From NCBI GenBank assembly GCA_052117325.1, contig JBQKJJ010000028.1: a DNA stretch of 18,700 nt. One strand, written 5' to 3'. Under the pieces are notes generated by a model. The model searched no databases and had not been told where the DNA came from. It saw nothing but the letters and a program-made list of their open reading frames with translations. Position 1 is the first letter of the stretch. The number at the start of each line of letters is the position of its first letter. Made by a program: the position numbers and the translations under genes. The stretch comes from CAG-964 sp902789345. Lineage in GTDB: Bacteria; Bacillota; Clostridia; Oscillospirales; Acutalibacteraceae. Shown here piece by piece: positions 12,865 to 18,700 of this stretch.

Positions 12865-14247
12865 ATGAAAACATTAACCGAACAAGGCAAACTTGATATG
12901 CTTAACGGGCCTATTTGGAGTAAGCTTCCGCTGTTTGCACTGCCCGTTGCGGCAACGGCTATATTAGAACAGCTGTTTAACGCCTCTGACATTGCCGTTG
13001 TAGGTAATTTTACCGGAGCAGACAGCACGGTGGCGGTGGCTGCGGTGGGGGCAAACAGCCCTGTTATAAGCCTTATTGTAAATCTGTTTATAGGCATTGC
13101 GCTGGGTGCAAATGTAGTTATTGCAAATGCCGTAGGCCGTGACGACAAGCAGGCTGTAGAGAGGGCTGTACACACCTCTATAGTTATGGCATTTGTAGGC
13201 GGAGTTATAGTTGCGGTGGTTGGCGAGCTGTTTGCAGAGTCATTGCTGCAATCCCTTCAAGTTCCTAATGATGTTTTACCACTTGCACTTTTGTACCTTA
13301 GAATTTATCTGCTGGGTATGCCGGTAATTCTTTTGTATAATTTCGAGGCGGCTATTTTCCGAAGTGTAGGCGACACAAAGGTACCGCTTATTGCTTTGGC
13401 AATATCGGGAGTACTGAATGTAGTGCTTAATTTATTTTTTGTAATTGTATTACATATGACGGTAAACGGTGTGGCTGTTGCAACAGTTATTTCAAACGGT
13501 GTCAGCTCTGTGCTGTTATACAGGCGGCTTATGAAAAGTGATAAGTACATTCGTGTAGAAACAAAAAAGCTTAGAATAGACCCTATAAGCTTTAAAAAGA
13601 TAATGAAAATAGGCTTGCCGGCAGGCATACAGAGTGCTGTATTTGCCGTTTCAAACATTGTAATTCAGTCGGCAATAAACAGTCTTGGCAAGGTTGTTAT
13701 GGCGGCGTCAAGTGCGGCATATAATATAGAAATTTTTGCTTATGATGTGCTTAACTCCTTTAGTCAGGCCTGTACAACCTTTGTAGGGCAAAACTATGGT
13801 GCAGGTAAGTTAAAGCGATGCAGAAGAACCCTTACACTGTGTCTTATAGAAGACGCAGCAGCCTCTGCCGTTGCCATTGTGCTGGTGTTGTTTTCAGGAA
13901 GACTTTTACTTTCAATTTTCAACAGCGACCCGCAGGTTATAGACATTGGCTACACAAGACTAATGATAATTTTGTCTGCATATACCTTTACTATGCTTTA
14001 TGAGGTTATGTCGGGCTATCTAAGGGGCTTTGGTATTTCACTGGTGCCGGCGTTAATTACTATGGTAGGTGTTTGCGATGTGCGTATTGCGTGGATACAA
14101 ATTGCCTTTCCGCAAAGTCCAACCTTTGAAACTATTATGACGGCTTACCCTATCAGCCTTTCTGCAACTGCTGTTATGATATTTATTGTGCTTATATGCT
14201 ACCGACCGTCACGCAGGCTGGCACAAGGCAAACGCCTTGCACAATAA
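12865..14247 (+). CDS. MATE-family multidrug efflux protein
   Basis: A 460-residue membrane protein with about 12 predicted helices, of the MATE/NorM-type sodium- or proton-driven drug exporters. It begins with the characteristic short tail KLDMLNGPIWSKLPLFALPV and contains IYLLGMPVILLYNFEAAIFRSVGDTK and NYGAGKLKRCRRT segments found in the DinF/NorM and clostridial MATE branch. It is divergent from potA, with a 265-nt shared control region. AAAGGAC nine or so bases before ATG 12865 is a modest ribosome site. A terminator follows at 14330. The substrate cannot be told from sequence. Confidence 0.92.
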   Translation: MKTLTEQGKLDMLNGPIWSKLPLFALPVAATAILEQLFNASDIAVVGNFTGADSTVAVAAVGANSPVISLIVNLFIGIALGANVVIANAVGRDDKQAVERAVHTSIVMAFVGGVIVAVVGELFAESLLQSLQVPNDVLPLALLYLRIYLLGMPVILLYNFEAAIFRSVGDTKVPLIALAISGVLNVVLNLFFVIVLHMTVNGVAVATVISNGVSSVLLYRRLMKSDKYIRVETKKLRIDPISFKKIMKIGLPAGIQSAVFAVSNIVIQSAINSLGKVVMAASSAAYNIEIFAYDVLNSFSQACTTFVGQNYGAGKLKRCRRTLTLCLIEDAAASAVAIVLVLFSGRLLLSIFNSDPQVIDIGYTRLMIILSAYTFTMLYEVMSGYLRGFGISLVPALITMVGVCDVRIAWIQIAFPQSPTFETIMTAYPISLSATAVMIFIVLICYRPSRRLAQGKRLAQ

Positions 14248-14329
14248 GCAATAATAGATATTTCAGATTAACTGCAAGGCACTGATAAAATGTACCCTGC
14301 CTACAGCAGATGATAATACTGATGATAAC

Positions 14330-14371
14330 TATACTGTACCTAATGATACCTGTTAGGTACAGTATACTTTT
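14330..14371 (+). terminator. Terminator after the MATE gene
   Basis: A perfect 14-bp stem (14330-14343 with 14353-14366), 9-nt loop, then CTTTT. Confidence 0.8.
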
Positions 14372-14492
14372 AAGATTTAGAAAAATTCCCGTTTTAAGGA
14401 ATATTTAAAAAGCTGAGTGAACATAAATACTTAAAATTCATATAGAGTGGTTCTATGTAAAAATTAAGTTAATAATAAAGGAGAGGCAATAT

Positions 14493-15884
14493 ATGAAAAA
14501 GGGTAGAAAAATTGCGTCGCTTATTATAATAGGTTTGGTTTTGGTAGTGGAGTTTTTAGCCCTGGTTATATTTACCTTAGGAATTATGGCAGAAGAAAAA
14601 ATGTTTAGGGAAATGCTCGTTTGTGTTGTGTATTCCGGTTTGCTGACTGCAATGTCTGTTATAGGTTTGGTACTGGTTGCCTGCGACAAAAAGTGGGTAC
14701 TGCTATCTCTTGTAGGCACTAAAATAGTAATGTTTTTCGCTTTTTTAGGTGCTACGGGCGGAGCTGACGCAAAAAGTACAAAGGCTTGTTTTATATTAGC
14801 CGGTTTTTGTGCGCTACTGTTTTCCGTAACTGCACTTATTATTATATGCGTCAAAAGGGCCAATAAAAAAAGAATTTACGGGTACAACACGGCGGTTGAT
14901 TATAATTATGACGACGATAACTGCGTTTGGGATGAAGCAGAACGGCATTTAAAAAGTGCCACAGATGAATACTGCAAAACCAATAATATAGCCTTTGAAG
15001 CTTTAACTGACAGGGATATTATACAAATTGACAGATACTCTGTTGTTCATATGGCATACCTTTTTGCGTGGCTTGTAAAAAATCATTTTGTTAAAGACAA
15101 CAGCAGAAACGAACTTTTGAAGTACGATATAAATGAATATGACTTGAACATCATCGCAAACGAAACGCGAGACCCTATTTATATTATTTTGCATTGGAAC
15201 GGTACTCTGTTTTCGGATATATTAAAAAGAGATCACAAAGGCAGAATGGCAAGGCAGTTTATTTCTGAATACATTGGATATAAAGAACCCAGGTTTAGCA
15301 ATACATATGTTAGTTTTTATCTTGACGATTATATAGCCACAACGCCGTCGGGCAAAATGTATCACGATGATTTTTCTTGGGAAACATACCACGAGCTTGA
15401 GCAGAAAATAAATAAAAATTACAACAGATATTTAGCACAAAACGATGCAGTTGCCTCAACCGGTATAGCACTAAAGGTTTTTTGGCCTCTTTTTGGTGTG
15501 GTGCTTGATGTTTATGCGGCAGAGGGTGTTTCAGATGACTATATACACAAATGCGTTAAACACCTGCTAAAATTCAGCGATAATCTAATAACCGATATGT
15601 GCCAAGGTATGGTTGAAACCCTGCACTGCCAAGGCTATAACTTAGACAGCCTAATTTCCGAAACTAAAAAGGGTAAACTTGCTGTAAAAGGCAATTTTAT
15701 TCCGGACAGCATAAAAATATACAACCCGCCTATTGGTGAAGACAGGCCGGCATATGTAATTTTAGGCCGAGGCAGCTTTGATTCTGTACATGGCATAGGC
15801 ATTCCTGTTTTGGGCGACAAAATAATGGGAATCGACTACAGAATATACACTCCAAACCCATGGTTTAGGTATTATTTTACATAA
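14493..15884 (+). CDS. Four-helix membrane protein of unknown function
   Basis: A 463-residue protein. Four hydrophobic helices lie at about residues 9-31, 42-64, 67-88 and 97-119. They are followed by a positively charged turn (VKRANKKR) and a ~340-residue hydrophilic part that is most likely cytoplasmic. The soluble part is acidic and rich in tyrosine (YNTAVDYNYDDDNCVWDEAE), with a hydrophobic patch near residue 325 (IALKVFWPLFGVVLDVYA) and a Gly/Pro-rich tail ending WFRYYFT. No ATPase, kinase or protease motif is visible. AAGGAGAGG ahead of ATG 14493 is a strong ribosome site. It is transcribed alone, between terminators. I do not recognise the family. Confidence 0.8.
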   Translation: MKKGRKIASLIIIGLVLVVEFLALVIFTLGIMAEEKMFREMLVCVVYSGLLTAMSVIGLVLVACDKKWVLLSLVGTKIVMFFAFLGATGGADAKSTKACFILAGFCALLFSVTALIIICVKRANKKRIYGYNTAVDYNYDDDNCVWDEAERHLKSATDEYCKTNNIAFEALTDRDIIQIDRYSVVHMAYLFAWLVKNHFVKDNSRNELLKYDINEYDLNIIANETRDPIYIILHWNGTLFSDILKRDHKGRMARQFISEYIGYKEPRFSNTYVSFYLDDYIATTPSGKMYHDDFSWETYHELEQKINKNYNRYLAQNDAVASTGIALKVFWPLFGVVLDVYAAEGVSDDYIHKCVKHLLKFSDNLITDMCQGMVETLHCQGYNLDSLISETKKGKLAVKGNFIPDSIKIYNPPIGEDRPAYVILGRGSFDSVHGIGIPVLGDKIMGIDYRIYTPNPWFRYYFT

Positions 15885-15910
15885 AAGTTGTAAATTTTTT
15901 ATATTTTTAG

Positions 15911-15951
15911 GAGTTTGCATTATTATACACATTATTATGCAATAAAAACTC
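15911..15951 (+). terminator. Terminator-like hairpin after the membrane protein
   Basis: GAGTTT/AAACTC (15911-15916 with 15946-15951) and TGCAT/ATGCA (15916-15920 with 15937-15941), followed by TTTA. It is weak. Confidence 0.4.
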
Positions 15952-15956
15952 TTTAC

Positions 15957-16073
15957 ATCTTAAATAACCTATCTGTTTATTAAAAACTGTTAAAAATAAC
16001 TAATAAATTATTGACAAACAGTAAGATTAGTGATATTATTTACTTAATAATATGAAGAAGGGTTATTTAAGAT
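15957..16073. repeat. 13-bp inverted repeat flanking the surface-protein promoter
   Basis: ATCTTAAATAACC (15957-15969) and its exact complement GGTTATTTAAGAT (16061-16073) bracket the promoter at 16011-16039 and its start point. Confidence 0.6.
16011..16039 (+). promoter_or_regulatory. Promoter of the surface-protein gene
   Basis: TTGACA (16011-16016), a 17-bp spacer and TATTAT (16034-16039). The start point is expected near 16046, leaving a leader of about 210 nt. Confidence 0.7.
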
Positions 16074-16079
16074 AGGTTC

Positions 16080-16215
16080 AGGTTAATAGTAGTCTTATGT
16101 AAGAACAGCGGCTAAGCTATTTCAGAAGCTGCTGAAAAGGTAAGAACACTGTTTTGGGCTTACGGCGTACCGCTAGAACTATCTGCCGTAGGTAAGAAAC
16201 AGTTAAGGAATAATA
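16080..16215 (+). promoter_or_regulatory. Structured 5' leader, possible riboswitch-like element
   Basis: The leader holds a hairpin CAGCGGCT/AGCTGCTG (16106-16113 with 16127-16134) and a long bulged stem: CTGTTT (16149-16154) with AAACAG (16197-16202), CTTAC (16159-16163) with GTAAG (16192-16196), GGC (16164-16166) with GCC (16185-16187). Three copies of GTAAGAA(C/A) occur at 16099, 16140 and 16192. I find none of the conserved cores of the cyclic-di-GMP, TPP, SAM, FMN, lysine, glycine or T-box elements. Confidence 0.45.
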
Positions 16216-16256
16216 AGGTCATTATATTTATTAACCAGAGTCAGGAGGCGGTGTAA

Positions 16257-18700
16257 ATGACCAAAATAAAAGTAAACAAAGCTTTGCATGCATCTCTTTC
16301 TGCTTTGTTGGTTCTTGTTCTGCTTGTAACGTCACTTCCATTAACAAGTATGAATACCTCGGCAGAAACTGTGTCACAAACAAAGTATGAAAATATCACC
16401 GATTTTCAAAATGCACGGTGGACGCAAATCTAAAATGCTGTGTTTGGCCAGAATTTTGATACGGTGCAGGACACAAGCGTTATCGATAAGCTTTCTGTAC
16501 AGAGTGGCAATGAGTTTTTTAACTGGACAGATACTTCTAAAATTAAGTATACATACAAATATAAGGATGCGGCGGGAAATGTGCATTCTGAAGAAAGAAC
16601 AGGGCTTAGCCCTTACGGTACTGATACCGTAACGGAGGTCGCTGAATATAAAGAAACGAGAAAAACATATGTTCAAACCTATGTTGATTATAAGGGTGAA
16701 AAACAAACGATAGAAAGCCTTGCGCCGGAATTTCATTGTTATGATGTATATACAGCAGACCAATTTGTTTTTCTTTTGGAACAGATGTTTAAAAATAGAT
16801 GGTGGCACACAAAGATAAATCTTTGCGCCGATATTGATATGGGCGGTATGCAAAACAAGGAGTATACAACAGGCAGACCGTTACGCAATCATTTATATAT
16901 TGAGGGCAACGGTCATACTATTTACAACTGGAAAATGAGTGGTACAAGTTATTACTTTGGTTTGTTTTGCAGTCCTCAGGATACAACTCAAGCTTCATTA
17001 GACTGTAACAACGGGTCGCTTGTTGTAAAGAATCTCGGAATTCAGTCCGTTATGCTTTTGCATCAAAATAGTCAGATTGGTGCAGGCGCCGGATTATTTT
17101 TCGGCGGCGGTACCAATTGCGGAGCGGTTCTGTTTGATAATGTTCATATGAACCAGATGCTTTTTCAGCAAACCGATCCTGCCGTTAATAAAAACAACGG
17201 TCAGGGGATTGCCTTTTTCGGAGGCAGAGGTGCCTACAGAAATAACCTGCTTATGAATAATTGCTCAACCTCAAACGGCTACATATATGGCAAAGATCAT
17301 GTAGGGGGAATGTTCTCATATACAAGTACTTGGTGTACTCTGGAAGCAAGGTACAATGTGGATTTTCCTGAATGTCCGGAAGCTATAGCATATGCAGGTT
17401 ATTACCCTGGTTCAAAATTTTTACCTTGTCCTTACCCCGTTTACTTTAACAATTCGTATTCAGTTGATTGCGAAATGTTTTCAACCGGGTACGATTCGGG
17501 TATGTTTGTTTCCTGCGGTGGCAACATTGTCGCCCGTAACTGCTATACAAACAATACAATGTATTCAAACAGCAATACCGCCGGTTTTATCGGTAGAATT
17601 CATCATCTCAACCAAGAAATGTATGATGACAACGGGAATCAAACAATAGGTTCGTATTTTAAAAACTGTTATACAGCCGGCACCGTAGAGGGAAAAGTAT
17701 GCATGGGCGGTTTTACGGGACTCGATAATGGCTATAGGCCTGCTAACGATCCTTGTGTATTAGATTATCGGTCACTAATCAGCAACTCATCAAACGGAAC
17801 CACGGTTTACAGTGACTGTTATTCTACTACAATGGTAGGTATGGACTATACAGGAAAATATTGTGGTGGCTTTATTGGATTTGATGACAGTTATGTTGAA
17901 AAGGGGACTTCGGTTACTGCGAGTGACGGGCAAAAAATAGACAATATTTACGGCTCGGTGTATATGAACTGCTATGCTGCAGGCGAAGTCGGCAACGTTA
18001 TGACTGTTTCCGATACCGATAAGGCTGTGGAATATGACGAAAAATTCAATTCTAAATTTGATACAGGGTATTGTAACCGTGATGTCGATATGGAAAATCC
18101 GCTTTATTATCCGACAGGCGGATTTATCGGTACAATAACCCCTGATGTGTATTACCGTTTAGATTATACCTACGGAGCCGGGGCTGATGTAACACTTCAT
18201 AAGAAAAACACTTACGGCTATTTCTACAACTGCTATTATGATATGCAGACCAGTGGTATGCGTGAAATGGCAATTGGTTTGGCCTATGCCGAAACCTGTC
18301 GTGACGACCCGACGGGCAATAATAAACGACAAGGATTATCCGAGACGGAAAAAACCATCCACAAAGACGCAGAGGGAAACGAAATGCCGTTTTCTGTAAT
18401 AGGCATAACCGGTGTGTACACAGAGAAGTCGGATGTTAAAAATGTAGCCGGTCTTACAGGCTCACCTATTGAATATAAAGACGGCAGCGGCAATGTTTTA
18501 AGCCGAATGTCAATGAGTGGTGAGGGTGCTGTCAAAGAAGATGATAGCAACTGGCAGTATAATGACGGTTATTACCCACAGCTAAAGGTCTTTATGTCGT
18601 CAGACACCACAGTAGGCAATATTAATGATACACAGGTGTCGGATGTAACAAATGATGTAAAGTCTTCTGTATTCTATGTAGGTGAAGCAGAGGAAGTAAC
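16257..18700 (+). pseudogene. Secreted GLUG-repeat surface protein, interrupted by one in-frame TAA; runs off the right edge
   Basis: ATG 16257 follows an AGGAGGCGG. It opens a signal peptide (MTKIKVNKALHASLSALLVL, hydrophobic core to about residue 30, likely cleavage near SAET). Codon 59 at 16431-16433 is TAA. From 16434 the same frame stays open for 755 codons to the window end without another stop, so I read this as one gene broken once. The downstream part is a glycine-, asparagine- and tyrosine-rich extracellular protein. It has GLUG-like units with a [AG]GF[IT]G core at about residues 442, 484, 537 and 621, and FKNCYTAGTV and MNCYAAGEV segments, resembling beta-solenoid adhesin repeats. 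It may be a recent nonsense mutation, a sequencing error or programmed readthrough. A working gene could be expected to extend past the window, where an anchor such as a dockerin or sortase signal would lie. Confidence 0.7.

Noticed and set aside
12714..13175. Minus-strand 153-codon ORF overlapping the MATE gene
   Set aside because: Shadow of the MATE coding frame and its promoter region.
16080..16215. Cyclic-di-GMP riboswitch
   Set aside because: The conserved GGACGCAAAGC-type core and GAAA tetraloop of class I are absent, and no class II pattern is seen.
16374..16853. Minus-strand 159-codon ORF
   Set aside because: It lies opposite the open reading frame of the surface protein and has unusual composition, so it is a shadow.
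1..18700. CRISPR arrays, tRNA or rRNA genes
   Set aside because: No regularly spaced direct repeats and no cloverleaf or rRNA-like sequence noticed on reading; only the boxA-like motif resembles an rRNA leader.

Overview
The window looks like a low-to-moderate G+C anaerobic member of the Clostridia (Oscillospiraceae/Lachnospiraceae-like gut Firmicutes). This rests on strong AGGAGG-type ribosome sites, clean TTGACA/TATAAT promoters, a polyamine ABC operon, an AhpC/flavoprotein peroxidase pair and clostridial-type mobile DNA. The placement is an inference from gene style, not from a marker gene.

Region 1 (1-3664) is mobile and accessory DNA. The left edge holds the start of an IS481-like transposase on the minus strand. 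It abuts the last ~70 codons of an IS110-family transposase, which keeps its structured 3' non-coding tail. Then come an XRE regulator with its own terminator, a ~640-nt non-coding stretch that opens with a boxA-like antitermination motif, two small proteins resembling serine-recombinase catalytic domains with the catalytic residues lost, a 38-codon ORF, and a MazF/PemK toxin without a recognisable antitoxin. A striking interleaved inverted repeat lies at 3571-3630.

Region 2 (3665-5460) is a tripartite HipBST toxin-antitoxin operon on the minus strand with overlapping genes. Three copies of one 18-bp operator are spaced exactly 41 bp apart. The hipB promoter appears to place its transcription start on the hipB start codon. 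A divergent promoter and a strong terminator bracket a ~150-nt orphan transcript.

Region 3 (5602-8176, minus strand) is peroxide defence: AhpC coupled to a flavoprotein whose domain order is the reverse of classical AhpF, plus a 62-codon gene of unknown function upstream. Region 4 (8394-12663, minus strand) is a complete potABCD spermidine/putrescine importer operon with its promoter and a 17-bp terminator stem; its PotA carries an extra C-terminal domain of about 100 residues.

Region 5 (12751-18700, plus strand) has a MATE-family efflux protein, a 463-residue four-helix membrane protein of unknown function, and a large secreted GLUG-repeat surface protein. The surface gene sits behind a ~210-nt structured leader and is interrupted once, at codon 59, by an in-frame TAA. 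The frame after it is open for 755 codons to the window edge, so this gene is easily missed.
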